Shown one piece after another: positions 43,262 to 52,336 of a DNA stretch of 64,000 nt. The notes below the pieces were generated by a model. That model made no database searches. It was not told the DNA's origin and saw nothing but the letters and a program-made list of their open reading frames with translations. Source of the stretch: Tessaracoccus lacteus (GTDB lineage Bacteria > Actinomycetota > Actinomycetes > Propionibacteriales > Propionibacteriaceae); the NCBI RefSeq assembly GCF_029917005.1, contig NZ_CP123967.1, positions 124,001 through 188,000 of the forward strand, written 5' to 3'. Made by a program: the position numbers and the translations under genes. Positions within the stretch are counted from its first letter, which is position 1. Every line of letters starts with the position of its first letter.

Positions 43262-43672
43262 GTGAATCGTCGTCTCGTCAGCTGTGCCCTGGCCGTGACC
43301 GTCGTCGTCGGCCTCGCGGGATGCTCCGGGGGCTCGAACCAGTCGGTGGCCGACGCGTGTGCCAGCCTGAACGAGCCCCTGTCGGAGGTCGTCACAGTCC
43401 TGCAGGACACGTCGAACTCCCTCGACACCGACCCCCAGGGCGCGGTTGACGCCTGGACCCAGCTCGCCGTCACGTTCGGAACGCTGACCGCGACGGTCTC
43501 GAACACCGAGGTCAAGGAGGCGCTCGACGCCACCCGCCAGGACGTCGCCGCGGTCCGAGACGTGCTGCAGCAGCTCGTCGACGGGGACACCACCTCCGAG
43601 GCGAGCCTGGAGACGGCGAAGGCCGAGATGCAGGAGTCGCTGTCCTCGCTCGCCAGCCTCTGCCAGGCCTAG
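43262..43672 (+). CDS. Small secreted lipoprotein, helical
   Basis: A 136-residue protein with signal peptide and lipobox VGLAGC (Cys21). The mature part is rich in Ala, Thr, Asp and Glu and likely all-helical (LNEPLSEVVTVLQDTSNSLD, TRQDVAAVRDVLQQLVDGD). Two further cysteines, one near each end of the mature part (ADACASL, LASLCQA), could form a disulfide. No family recognised. GTG follows GGAAGG. Confidence 0.75.
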   Translation: MNRRLVSCALAVTVVVGLAGCSGGSNQSVADACASLNEPLSEVVTVLQDTSNSLDTDPQGAVDAWTQLAVTFGTLTATVSNTEVKEALDATRQDVAAVRDVLQQLVDGDTTSEASLETAKAEMQESLSSLASLCQA

Positions 43673-43679
43673 CGGGGCT

Positions 43680-43968
43680 TCGACCCTTCGACGAGCTCAG
43701 GGCCCTTCGACGAGCTCAGGGAACCGGGTTGGGGTCAGGGAACCGGGTTGGCTCAGGCAACCGGGGAGGCTCAGGGATCTCTGGGCCGCCGAGCTTGTCG
43801 AGGCGCCTCGAGCGCAGCGAGAGGGGTTTCGGTGCGAGGGGTTCCCTTCGCTTCGCTCAGGGCCCTTCGACGAGCTCAGGGAACCGGGGAGGCTCAGGGA
43901 ACCGCAGGCGGCTCGGCTGTTCGGGTCGTTGAGCCTGTCGAAACGCCCTGAGCGGAGCGAAGGGGCCC
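43680..43968. repeat. TTCGACAGGCTCAGG-family repeat cluster
   Basis: CCCTTCGACGAGCTCAGGG units, GGCTCAGGGAACCGGG runs and the reverse-oriented GAGCCTGTCGAAACGCCCTG and CGAGCTTGTCGAGGCGCCTC alternate through the gap between two lipoprotein genes. No gene supported in 43673-44015. Confidence 0.85.
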
Positions 43969-44015
43969 AGATCGCCGGACTCCACCAGAGGCAGCCGGCC
44001 TGCGGCGTGCGTCCG

Positions 44016-44768
44016 TCAGCCGACCGTCGCCATCGAGTCGAGGACGACCGGCATCGTCTCGGCCATCGCGTTCTCGTCGCTCGTGTAGAGCGTCAGGCTG
44101 AAGATAGTCCCGTCCGTGTGCTGCATGTACACGCCCGACATCACCCACGCCGCCGCGTCGCCGTCGGCAGGGTTCGTGGCCTGGTAGCCGACGCCGGTGC
44201 CGAACAGCGTGTCGATCTCGAACGTGGAGGCGTCCTCGAGTCCCGACTTGGTGGCGGCCGTCACGAGCGTGTCTCCGACCGGAAGCTCGGTCAGCTTGGG
44301 TGCCAGGGTCAGCTCGACGCTGATCACGCCGTCGCTGACGTCGTCGGCGTAGGCGACCAGGTCGACGTTGTCCCACCGCTGGTGGAACTCCTCCAGCGTC
44401 TTGCCCTCGGCCTCGGCCTCCGACTGCAACTCCTCGTCGGTCATGGTGGTCAACGCTGAACCGGAGGCGAGGATCGACATGTCCTCGGGGATCGCCAGCG
44501 TCAGCCCGAGCATCGGGGCCTCGACGTACCGGTATCCCGCCGGCGCGGCCTCCTCAGTGCCGACGGCGGACGACGACGTCGACGCGGTCGGCAGCGACGC
44601 CGACTCCGAGCTTGCTGCGGCCGACGGGGTGACCGCCGAGTTCGCCGACGACGAGGCCGACGAGTCGCCGGTCGTGGCCGTCGAGCAGCCGCTCAGCGCA
44701 ACCACCACCGTCAGGCTGAGCGCAAGGCCGATCGTCCGGGCCGGGATCGTGGGGGCATGTCGCCGCAT
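44016..44768 (-). CDS. Secreted lipoprotein of unknown function
   Basis: A 250-residue protein. The signal peptide ends in VALSGC, a lipobox; then a Ser/Ala/Thr-rich linker of about 50 residues and a globular part (YRYVEAPMLGLTLAIPEDMS, WDNVDLVAYADDVSDG) that looks like a mixed alpha/beta domain similar in style to actinomycete LpqN-like lipoproteins. ATG with AAAGGTGG upstream; a longer frame would precede the signal peptide. No firm family. Confidence 0.75.
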   Translation of the reverse strand: MRRHAPTIPARTIGLALSLTVVVALSGCSTATTGDSSASSSANSAVTPSAAASSESASLPTASTSSSAVGTEEAAPAGYRYVEAPMLGLTLAIPEDMSILASGSALTTMTDEELQSEAEAEGKTLEEFHQRWDNVDLVAYADDVSDGVISVELTLAPKLTELPVGDTLVTAATKSGLEDASTFEIDTLFGTGVGYQATNPADGDAAAWVMSGVYMQHTDGTIFSLTLYTSDENAMAETMPVVLDSMATVG

Positions 44769-44905
44769 CGTGGACCACCTTTCAGCCGCCCAGTCTGTCA
44801 CCCGCGGCCAACCCCGGCGCCCCCGGAGGTTCGGCTCACAGCGCTTTGACACCCTGCTGACAGCTTCCGGCGGGTTCCGGACCCGGCCTGCCTAGAGTTG
44901 GGCAT

Positions 44906-45916
44906 ATGACAGCGCAGCAGGCCGCGGTCGACGCGGCGATCACCGAGTCACTGGCCGAGCCCAGCGCCGGGGTCGCGCGCGTGGACGTCGGAGACGAGAC
45001 GACCCTCGAGACGGCCTGGGGTCTCGCCGACCGGCGCCACGACATTGCGATGGCCCCCACGCACCGCGTGGCCATCGCGAGCGGCGGGAAGGGATTCACC
45101 GCCCTGGCCGTGATGAGCCTCATCGTCGACGGCACCCTCACGCTCGACACGACGGCCCGATCGATCCTCGGCGACGACCTCCCCCTCATCGACGACCGGG
45201 TCACGGTCAGGCATCTGCTCGCCCACCGTTCGGGTATCGGCGAGTACCTCGACGACGACGCGGACCTCTCCGAGTATCTCCTGCCCGGTCCGATGAGCGG
45301 CTACGTCTCCCCGGAGGACTACCTCGGCGTCCTCGACGGCCACGAGTCGATCTTCGAGCCCGACAGCAGGTTCAGCTACTGCAACGGCGGCTTCGTCGTG
45401 CTGGCGCTCCTGGCTCAACGCGCCTCCGGCATCGAGTTCCACGAGCTCGTCCGCGAACGCGTGATCAGGCCCGCCGGTCTCACCGCGACCGACTACCTCC
45501 GCAGCGACCGGCTTCTCGGCGACGCGGCCGTCGGCTACGTACAGGTCGACGGTGCATGGCGCACCAACGTCTTCCACCTGCCCGTCATCGGCGGCGGCGA
45601 CGGGGGCATCTACACCACGGCCGCGGACCTGCAGCGCTTCTGGAGGGCGCTCCTGGCGGGGCGGATCGTCCCGGCCGACGCGGTCACGGAGATGACCTCG
45701 ATGGTCACTCCCCCCGACGAGAGCGGCGAGGGGGTCGGCTATGGCCTGGGCTTCTGGGTGCCTGGCCCAGGCCGGGTCCGGCTCGTCGGGATGGACGCGG
45801 GATCGTCGTTTGCCTCGGAGCACGACGTCGCGACCGGCACCACGGCGTCGGTGCTCGCGACGACGGGCATGGGCGCCTGGGGCGTCGGCGAGGCGCTCGG
45901 GATCGACAACCTGTAG
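44906..45916 (+). CDS. Serine hydrolase (beta-lactamase/class C PBP-like)
   Basis: A 336-residue penicillin-binding-protein-like hydrolase: SxxK as Ser59-Gly-Gly-Lys62, the YxN motif as Tyr158-Cys-Asn160, and a late DAGSSFASEHD where HxG is usual. VRHLLAHRSGIGEYL is the family stretch. No signal peptide, so it acts in the cytoplasm; probably an esterase. The HxG motif is not obvious. Confidence 0.82.
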   Translation: MTAQQAAVDAAITESLAEPSAGVARVDVGDETTLETAWGLADRRHDIAMAPTHRVAIASGGKGFTALAVMSLIVDGTLTLDTTARSILGDDLPLIDDRVTVRHLLAHRSGIGEYLDDDADLSEYLLPGPMSGYVSPEDYLGVLDGHESIFEPDSRFSYCNGGFVVLALLAQRASGIEFHELVRERVIRPAGLTATDYLRSDRLLGDAAVGYVQVDGAWRTNVFHLPVIGGGDGGIYTTAADLQRFWRALLAGRIVPADAVTEMTSMVTPPDESGEGVGYGLGFWVPGPGRVRLVGMDAGSSFASEHDVATGTTASVLATTGMGAWGVGEALGIDNL

Positions 45917-45944
45917 GTTCGTGACCCCGGACTCAGGAGGACCC

Positions 45945-46568
45945 ATGGGCAGACGCAAGAAGCAGCGCGGCGCGCAGCGGCCCCGCCCCGAGGCGGACTA
46001 CACGCTTCCCGTGGCGGCGAACGGCACCGTGATGGTGGACGTCAACGACGGGAGACGCGTCGCCTTCGGCCCTGCGGCCGACGAGACCGACGAAGATGCC
46101 CGCGCCAACCCCGTCTGCCACGTCTGCGGCCAGCCGGCCCGCCGCGTCGACTATGCGGAACTCGAGCAGTTCGACCCGACCGCCTTCGAGGACCTGCAGG
46201 ACAACTTCACCGACGACGAGATCTTCACGTGCTGGATCTGCGAGGCGTGCGACAGGTTCGGGTTCCTGATCGGGCACCTCGACCACGACGACGACACCCC
46301 TGAGCCCAACGAGGATGACTACTTCGACCCCGAGCTGTCCTGCGCCGCCTGCGGGTCCTACGACGTGCTCGTCGGCGACCCGGCCATGGCGATGAAGCAG
46401 GACCGGCCCGGCTTCCTTGCAGCCAGGAAGGAGTTCGGCCCGGCCGCGCTCCTCAATGGCGAGGCCGTCTGGTGCCAGCGATGCGGGGTGATCGGCTACA
46501 ACCCCGGCCCCGCGGACGGGTTCAGCATCTATGGCGGCCCCGTCGACGGCGCCTGGGCTAGACCGTGA
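45945..46568 (+). CDS. Hypothetical protein with two CxxC zinc-ribbon pairs
   Basis: A 207-residue protein that I do not recognise. Basic start (GRRKKQRGAQRPRP), then CHVCGQ near 57, CWICEACDRFG near 95, an acidic stretch (HLDHDDDTPEPNEDDYFDPE), CAACGS near 128 and CQRCGV near 184. Four CxxC pairs suggest two zinc ribbons. ATG follows AGGAGG. It is 28 bases after the serine hydrolase and probably cotranscribed. Confidence 0.75.
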   Translation: MGRRKKQRGAQRPRPEADYTLPVAANGTVMVDVNDGRRVAFGPAADETDEDARANPVCHVCGQPARRVDYAELEQFDPTAFEDLQDNFTDDEIFTCWICEACDRFGFLIGHLDHDDDTPEPNEDDYFDPELSCAACGSYDVLVGDPAMAMKQDRPGFLAARKEFGPAALLNGEAVWCQRCGVIGYNPGPADGFSIYGGPVDGAWARP

Positions 46569-46571
46569 CGC

Positions 46572-47159
46572 TCACCCCCAGACGATGAACCCGGCGCGGG
46601 CGGCCGTGAATCCGCGACCGTCGTCGTCGAGGCACGTGATGCCGGTGGAGCGCGACGAGCACGTCAGCGACTCCACCGTCAGCGACTGGCCGTACTCGAG
46701 CACCCTGTCCCCGCCGTAGAACGGCCGCCCCTCGGTGCAGCCGGTGGCGGCACCACGGTCGGGCGAGAACGCGACGACGGGGGAATCCGGGCAGTCCCGC
46801 AGGTTCGCGACGGGGGCGTCCGACTGGCAGGCCGCAGCGGGCTGAGCCTCGAACGTGTCGATGGCGCAGTGCAGGTTCCCGCTGGGACTGACGAAATAGT
46901 ACGTGCCGCTCTCGGCGTCCTGGAAGCGCCCACGCGACACCGGGGTGCCGCCGGATCGGGGAGGGGTCGGGCTTGGGGCGGCCGACGGGGTGTCCGGCGA
47001 CCCGGTATCGGTCGGGACGGGCCCCTCCCAGGACTGCGTGGCAGGAGGCGGAGACGCGGTGGTCGCCACGGACCCGGGAGTGCGGGACGGTGTCGAGCAG
47101 CCGACGAGTAGGGCGCATGCCACCACCGCGATGGTGATGATGATGCGTCGCACGCTCAT
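46572..47159 (-). CDS. Secreted lipoprotein with SPSGNLxC domain (DUF6636-like)
   Basis: A 195-residue protein: signal peptide ending ALLVGC, a Pro/Ser/Thr linker of about 50 residues, and a C-terminal domain with FVSPSGNLHCAID, ACQSD, LRDCPD, GCTEGR, LTCSS and ITCLDDDGRGF. The cysteine pattern resembles actinomycete secreted proteins with an SPSGNIxC motif. It overlaps the EamA gene end by four bases on the same strand. Confidence 0.75.
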   Translation of the reverse strand: MSVRRIIITIAVVACALLVGCSTPSRTPGSVATTASPPPATQSWEGPVPTDTGSPDTPSAAPSPTPPRSGGTPVSRGRFQDAESGTYYFVSPSGNLHCAIDTFEAQPAAACQSDAPVANLRDCPDSPVVAFSPDRGAATGCTEGRPFYGGDRVLEYGQSLTVESLTCSSRSTGITCLDDDGRGFTAARAGFIVWG

Positions 47160-48079
47160 GCGCCGATTGTGCCTCCACCCCGTCGCACTCCCGGGCGACC
47201 CGCCACCGAAACAGCGCTGTTGCTCGCCAGAATCAGCGCCATGCCCAGCCACTCGTGGACCTCCAGCGCCTGGCCGAGCAGCAGCCACCCGGCCAGCGCG
47301 GCCCACACCGGGCTGACGCTCGACAGCGTGCCGAACAGCTCGGCGGGCACCCGACGGAGCGCTACCAGATCCGCCACGTACGGCACCACCGACGACAGGA
47401 CGCCGCAGCTGACGGCAAGGAGGATCGCCGCAGGTGTCGGCGGGTGCAGCACGAACCACACCGCGGCGACGGGGAGCCACACCAGCGCCGTGACCAGGCT
47501 CGCGGCCGCGGTGCCCTCGAGCCCGGGCAGCCGCTGGCCGACGCTGCGGTTGAGCAAGATGTAGCAGGCCCACGCGGCCGCGGCCGTCAGCCCGAGGGCG
47601 ACGCCGAGGAGGTCCGTCGTCGGCCCGGGCCGAGTCATCACGACCACCCCCGCGGCTGCGAGCAGCGCGCAGGCCAGGTCGATCCGACGCCGCGATCCGA
47701 GCAGCGCGACGGTCAACGGCCCGAGGAACTCGAGGGTGACGGCCAGCGCCAGGCCGATCCGGTCCACGGCCAGGTACAGGGACAGGTTCATCACGCTGAA
47801 CACCGCCACCAGGCCGAGCACCGGCCCCCACTGTGCGCGAGTCAGTGCGCGCAGTCGGGGCCTGACAAGAGGGACGAGCACCGCGGCGGTGGTCAGCTGG
47901 CGGATCGCGACGACGCCCACGGCCCCGATGACCGGGAATGCGTGCGCCCCTGCGGCCGCGCCCACCTGGTTCGACGCCGAGCCGCCGACGAGGGCCGCGA
48001 TGCCGGCGGCGCGCTGGCGGGAGCTGGCGGTCGCGGCGGCGATCGGGGCCGCCACGGCGGGGGCGGTGGTCGTGGTCAC
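47156..48079 (-). CDS. EamA/DMT-family transporter
   Basis: A 307-residue membrane protein with about ten hydrophobic segments and two EamA repeats (VGAVGVVAIRQLTTAAVLVP, VTLEFLGPLTVALLGSRRRI; LFGTLSSVSPVWAALAGWLL). Similar to RhtA-type amino acid or metabolite exporters. GTG start. It is divergent from a LysR gene 68 bases away, its likely regulator. Confidence 0.85.
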   Translation of the reverse strand: MTTTTAPAVAAPIAAATASSRQRAAGIAALVGGSASNQVGAAAGAHAFPVIGAVGVVAIRQLTTAAVLVPLVRPRLRALTRAQWGPVLGLVAVFSVMNLSLYLAVDRIGLALAVTLEFLGPLTVALLGSRRRIDLACALLAAAGVVVMTRPGPTTDLLGVALGLTAAAAWACYILLNRSVGQRLPGLEGTAAASLVTALVWLPVAAVWFVLHPPTPAAILLAVSCGVLSSVVPYVADLVALRRVPAELFGTLSSVSPVWAALAGWLLLGQALEVHEWLGMALILASNSAVSVAGRPGVRRGGGTIGA

Positions 48080-48147
48080 GCGAGAACCGTACGGCCGTGT
48101 ATCCCATTAGTGAAGTGCATGATTCGTGGGAGCCATACGCTGTGGTT

Positions 48148-48993
48148 ATGGAATGGACTCTGAGGGAGCTGCGGTTCCTGGCCGAGGTCGTGGACGCCGG
48201 CACCTTCACCGACGCGGCGGCGCGACTGCACGTCTCCCAGGCGGCCGTCTCGCGCACCATCGCCGGCCTCGAACGGGCCCTCGGGGAGCGGCTGGTCCGG
48301 CGGCTCCCGCGTGGTGTCGAGTTGACCGGCGCCGGCCAGCGGCTCCTGCCACAGGCGAGGCGCGTGCTCGCCGAGGCCGACCGCTTCACCGAGTTCGTCG
48401 CCACCCGCCACTCGACACTGCGGCTCGGCTACGCCTGGGCCGCGCTCGGCAGCCACACCGCGAAGCTCCAGCGGGGCTGGTCCCGCGACGACATCGACCT
48501 CGAGCTCGTGCGGGTCAACACCCCCTCGTCCGGGCTCGTCGAGGGCCTCACCGACGTGGCCGTCACGCGGGTCGCCGTCGACGAGAGGAGGTTCGACTCG
48601 GTGGTCGTCGGGCTGGAGCGGAGGCTCGTCGCGTTCGCCTCCGACGACGCGCAGTGGTCGCGACGACGGCAGGTGACGATGGGGGAGATCGCCGAGCGTA
48701 CCGTCGTGATCGACCCGCGGGTCGGCACCACGGGACCCCTCCTGTGGCCGGGGCGTGAGCCGCGCTTCATCGAGACCTACGAGGTCGACAGCTGGCTCGA
48801 CGCCATCGCCGCCGGACGGGGCGTCGGCACCACGGCCGAGGCGACGGCCCACCACCACCCACGCCCCGGCGTCGCCTACCGGCCCATCAAGGACGCCTCC
48901 CGGATCCCCGTCCGGCTGGCCTGGTGGCGCGGCGACCCGCCGCCCGGGCTCCGCGACCTGGTCCAAGCCGTCACCGCTCTCTACGCCTCCTGA
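48148..48993 (+). CDS. LysR-family transcriptional regulator
   Basis: A 281-residue protein: N-terminal winged helix (LRFLAEVVDAGTFTDAAARL, HVSQAAVSRTIAGLERALGE) and a periplasmic-binding-like effector domain. Divergent from the EamA transporter, with GTATCCCATTAGTGAAGTGC and TGGGAGCCATAC in between as a possible operator. ATG at 48148. Confidence 0.88.
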   Translation: MEWTLRELRFLAEVVDAGTFTDAAARLHVSQAAVSRTIAGLERALGERLVRRLPRGVELTGAGQRLLPQARRVLAEADRFTEFVATRHSTLRLGYAWAALGSHTAKLQRGWSRDDIDLELVRVNTPSSGLVEGLTDVAVTRVAVDERRFDSVVVGLERRLVAFASDDAQWSRRRQVTMGEIAERTVVIDPRVGTTGPLLWPGREPRFIETYEVDSWLDAIAAGRGVGTTAEATAHHHPRPGVAYRPIKDASRIPVRLAWWRGDPPPGLRDLVQAVTALYAS

Positions 48994-49048
48994 CGGCTCA
49001 CGTGCCTCGGCCCCTTTGCCCCTGAGGCCCTGTGCTTGACTACGCCCT

Positions 49049-49639
49049 ATGCCCTTCGACTACACCGCCATCGACCTCGAGACCGCCAACCCCTTCCGGG
49101 GCTCGCCGTGCTCCGTCGGGCTGGTGAAGGTCCGCGGAGGCGTCACGGTCGACGAGCGGCACTGGCTGATGCGCCCGCCGGCGGGGCACGACGAGTTCAG
49201 CTCCTGGAACGTGCGGGTGCACGGCATAAGCGCGGGCTCCGTGGCCCGCCTGCCACGGTGGCGCGACTTCCTCCCGCGCGTCGTGGACTTCATCGACGGC
49301 GACGTGCTCGTCGCGCACAACGCGTCGTTCGACGCCAGCGTGCTGTGCCAGGCCTGCGAGGTCGACGGGCTGGAGACCCCCGACCTGGAGTACGTCTGCA
49401 CCAGGGACATGGCGAAGGAGCTGTGGCCGCTGTCCGACTACAAGCTGCCGACCGTGATGAAGGCGGTCGGCAAGGTGATGGTCGGGCACCACGATGCTCT
49501 GGCCGACGCCCGCGCGGTGGTCGCGGTGGTCGACGGTATGCGGCGGCAGCTGCAGCACGTGGGCAGCCTGCGGGAACTGGCGGGGGCGCTCGACGTCCAG
49601 GTCAAGGAGCTGCGCAGGGCGCGCCTCCGCGTGCGCTGA
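49049..49639 (+). CDS. DEDDh 3'-5' exonuclease
   Basis: A 196-residue DnaQ-like nuclease: AIDLETAN (DxE, near 8), HNASFDASVL (near 95) and HHDALADARAVV (HxxxxD, near 145) are the four acidic/His catalytic motifs. SSWNVRVHGI fits the family. The C-terminus adds a short basic tail. Stand-alone exonucleases of this type proofread or degrade ssDNA; role here unknown. Confidence 0.85.
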   Translation: MPFDYTAIDLETANPFRGSPCSVGLVKVRGGVTVDERHWLMRPPAGHDEFSSWNVRVHGISAGSVARLPRWRDFLPRVVDFIDGDVLVAHNASFDASVLCQACEVDGLETPDLEYVCTRDMAKELWPLSDYKLPTVMKAVGKVMVGHHDALADARAVVAVVDGMRRQLQHVGSLRELAGALDVQVKELRRARLRVR

Positions 49640-49654
49640 CGGGCCGGACCTCCG

Positions 49655-50263
49655 TCACCCGGCCGCCGGTCGCACGGGCTGGCGCAGGATGGTCCGCAGC
49701 TTCTCCGGCGCGACGCGTCGGGGGTCGCTCAGGTAGATCTCGTGGTGCGGGCCGTTGAACGTGACGCCGAGAGCCGGCATGACCTCGTCGTGCAGGCGCG
49801 CCAGCGTCGGGGCCTCGTCGTCGTAGCTGCCGACGTGCAGGATCTGCAGTGCCCTGCCCTCGTGCAGTTCGAGCAGCCGTGCCGCAGGGAGGTCGGGCTT
49901 CTTGGCCGCGGCCTTCTTCAGCCCGACCGCCACGTCCTCGTGGCTCACGGCGTCGACTAGTGGGATCAGCATCGTCCAGTCCCAGTCGTCCTTGCGCCCA
50001 GCGGCGAACGAGGCGGGGTCATCGCTCGACCACAGTCCCTCGAGCGGCCCGACGACGAAGTCGTCGCCGGTGCGCGCCCGAAACGCGAACTTCACGCCGT
50101 AGGCCGTGGCGTAGAGCGCCTCGACGGCTGACGCGTAGGAGTCGGTGGTGTTGGGGTCGCCGTGGCCGTCGACGGCGAGGTAGCGGGTGGGGCGCACGTC
50201 CACCTCGGAGAACTCCGCGGTGCCCGCCCGGTACAGGGGACCTTTCTTCACGTCGTGCTTCAC
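49655..50263 (-). CDS. GyrI-like domain protein
   Basis: A 202-residue protein of the GyrI-like small-molecule-binding group: YLAVDGHGDPNTTDSYASAV near 28, FVVGPLEGLW near 68, LHEGRALQILHVGSYDDEAP near 130 and HHEIYLSDPRRVAPEKLRTI near 172 follow the family closely, including the C-terminal RQPVR. No DNA-binding part. GTG start. It may bind hydrophobic or planar compounds. Confidence 0.85.
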   Translation of the reverse strand: MKHDVKKGPLYRAGTAEFSEVDVRPTRYLAVDGHGDPNTTDSYASAVEALYATAYGVKFAFRARTGDDFVVGPLEGLWSSDDPASFAAGRKDDWDWTMLIPLVDAVSHEDVAVGLKKAAAKKPDLPAARLLELHEGRALQILHVGSYDDEAPTLARLHDEVMPALGVTFNGPHHEIYLSDPRRVAPEKLRTILRQPVRPAAG

Positions 50264-50346
50264 CGTCCGAGGATCCCACGGCCCGGGTGTCCAACGGCCG
50301 GATCCGGTAGCGTTCTCGACGCCCGACCGCGCGAAAGGGAAGCACC

Positions 50347-51807
50347 GTGAACGGTGACATGTGGATCAACGTCGTCTGGACCGCCACGCTGCTCATCGAC
50401 CTGGTGATCCGCATCGTGCTCCTGATGGTGGTGCCGCGCAACCGCAAGCCGACGTCCGCGATGGCCTGGCTGCTGGCGATCATGCTGATCCCGTACCTGG
50501 GGACCATCCTGTTCCTCCTTATCGGCTTCTACCATCTGCCGAAGCGTCGTCGCGACGAGCAGAAGCTCGTCGACCGACTGCTCGCGGAGCACGCGGCCGA
50601 CGTGCCCATCGCCGACCCGGGGTGGCCGCGCTGGTTCCAGCGCGTCGTCGAGCAGAACCGTGCCCTCACGCACCTGCCGGCGGTCGCCGGCAACTCCGCC
50701 GTGCTTATCACGGACTACCGGGAGCAGCTCGACGCGATGACGCGCGAGATCGAGAAGGCCACCAGGTTCGTGCACGTCGAGTTCTACATCGCCTCCCTCG
50801 ACGACACCACGCGCGGTTTCTTCGAGGCCATGGAGAACGCGGTCAAGCGTGGCGTCACAGTGCGCCTGCTGACCGACCACATCGCGTCGCGCAAGCTTCC
50901 CGGCGCCAAGCACATGCTGGCCGAGCTCGACCGGATGGGCGTGCAGTGGGCCTGGATGCTGCCCGTGCAGCCGCTGAAGGGCAAGTACCAGCGCCCCGAC
51001 CTGCGCAATCACCGCAAGCTGTTGGTCGTCGACGGCACCGTCGCTTTCATCGGGTCGCAGAATCTCATCGACCGCACCTACAACTCGAAGAAGAACCACC
51101 GTCGCGGCCTCAAATGGGTCGAGCTCGTGGCGCGCGTCGAGGGCCCGACCGTCGCGGCCATCGACGCGGTCTTCTTCACCGACTGGCTCGCCGAGACCGG
51201 CGAGGAGCTCATCAGCGAGCACATCGACGCGCCCGAGGTGCCCGCCCAGCCGCAGGACCTGCTCTGCCAGATCGTGCCCAGCGGGCCCGGCTACGAGACC
51301 GAGAACAACCTACGGCTGTTCCTCTCGCTGATCCACGGCGCCACCGAGCGGGTCATCATCACCAGCCCGTACTTCGTTCCCGACGAGGCCATGCTCTACG
51401 CCATGACCATCGCCAAGCAGCGCGGGCTGGACGTGCAGCTGTTCGTCTCCGAGATCGGCGACCAGGCCATGGTGTTCCACGCGCAGCGCTCCTACTACGA
51501 GGAACTGCTCGTCGCCGGCGTGCGGATCTTCCTCTACCCGGGCCCGTACATCCTCCACTCGAAGTTCTTCTCGGTCGACGATGACATTGCCGTCATCGGG
51601 TCATCGAACATGGACATCCGCTCGTTCACGCTCAACTGCGAGGTGTCGATGATGGTCCGCGGCGAGTCGTTCGTCGCCGACATGCGCGCGGTCGAGGCCC
51701 GGTACCGCGAGATCAGCCGCGAGCTGACGCTGGAGGACTGGCGCAAGGAGCCGCTCCGTCGGACGTTCTGGGACGGCATCGCGCGCCTCGCGTCGGCGCT
51801 CAACTGA
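50347..51807 (+). CDS. cls: Cardiolipin synthase
   Basis: A 486-residue phospholipase-D-type enzyme that joins phosphatidylglycerol into cardiolipin. Two N-terminal membrane segments, then HKD motifs NHRKLLVVDGTVAFIGSQN near 221 and HSKFFSVDDDIAVIGSSN near 403. GTG start after AAGGGAAG. Length and both motifs are normal. Followed by a long repeat region. Confidence 0.93.
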   Translation: MNGDMWINVVWTATLLIDLVIRIVLLMVVPRNRKPTSAMAWLLAIMLIPYLGTILFLLIGFYHLPKRRRDEQKLVDRLLAEHAADVPIADPGWPRWFQRVVEQNRALTHLPAVAGNSAVLITDYREQLDAMTREIEKATRFVHVEFYIASLDDTTRGFFEAMENAVKRGVTVRLLTDHIASRKLPGAKHMLAELDRMGVQWAWMLPVQPLKGKYQRPDLRNHRKLLVVDGTVAFIGSQNLIDRTYNSKKNHRRGLKWVELVARVEGPTVAAIDAVFFTDWLAETGEELISEHIDAPEVPAQPQDLLCQIVPSGPGYETENNLRLFLSLIHGATERVIITSPYFVPDEAMLYAMTIAKQRGLDVQLFVSEIGDQAMVFHAQRSYYEELLVAGVRIFLYPGPYILHSKFFSVDDDIAVIGSSNMDIRSFTLNCEVSMMVRGESFVADMRAVEARYREISRELTLEDWRKEPLRRTFWDGIARLASALN

Positions 51808-51815
51808 CGTTCACC

Positions 51816-52182
51816 GGGTTTGTCCTCTCGCTTCGCTCGAGGCACCTCGACAAGCTCGGCGACCCGGGTCCTTGAGCACTTCGACAGGCTCAGCACAGGC
51901 CCTGTCGAAAGGCCCTGAGCACTTCGACAGGCTCAGCACAGGCCTTGTCGAAGGGGTTCACCCTGGCCCGATCGTGGTCGGGTTTGTCCTCTCGCTTCGC
52001 TCGAGGCACCTCGACAAGCTCGGCGACCCGGGTCCTTGAGCACTTCGACAGGCTCAGCACAGGCCCTGTCGAAAGGCCCTGAGCACTTCGACAGGCTCAG
52101 CACAGGCCTTGTCGAAGGGGTTCACCCTGGCCCGATCGTGGCCGGGTCTGACCCCTCGCTTCCCTCGGGGCACCTCGACAAG
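51816..52182. repeat. 164-bp tandem duplication with TTCGACAGGCTCAG repeats
   Basis: GGGTTTGTCCTCTCGCTTCG begins at 51816 and again at 51980 with near-identical sequence, and a third partial unit starts at 52144, an exact 164-base period. Each unit contains two GAGCACTTCGACAGGCTCAG copies and their inverted CCTGTCGAAAGGCC partners. The gap 51808-52336 has no gene. Confidence 0.9.
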
Positions 52183-52296
52183 CTCGGCGACCCGGTTGAG
52201 GCTCGGCGACCCGGTTGAGGCTCGGCGACCCGGTTGAGGCTCGGCGACCCGGTTGAGGCTCGGCGACCCGGTTGAGGCTCGGCGGCGCGGTTGAGG
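52183..52296. repeat. 19-bp tandem repeat, six copies
   Basis: CTCGGCGACCCGGTTGAGG is repeated five times head to tail from 52183, and a sixth copy has two changes. Repeat of this kind can change copy number by slippage. It ends 40 bases before the M15 peptidase gene. Confidence 0.9.
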
Positions 52297-52336
52297 GCGC
52301 GCAGGGGGGAGCCCCGGCCTTGCTACGGTGACCCGC

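Noticed and set aside
52183-52296. CRISPR-like regular repeats
   Set aside because: The 19-bp units are head to tail with no spacers and no cas gene is present; this is a simple tandem repeat. The 22.5-23.0 kb array also lacks unique spacers.
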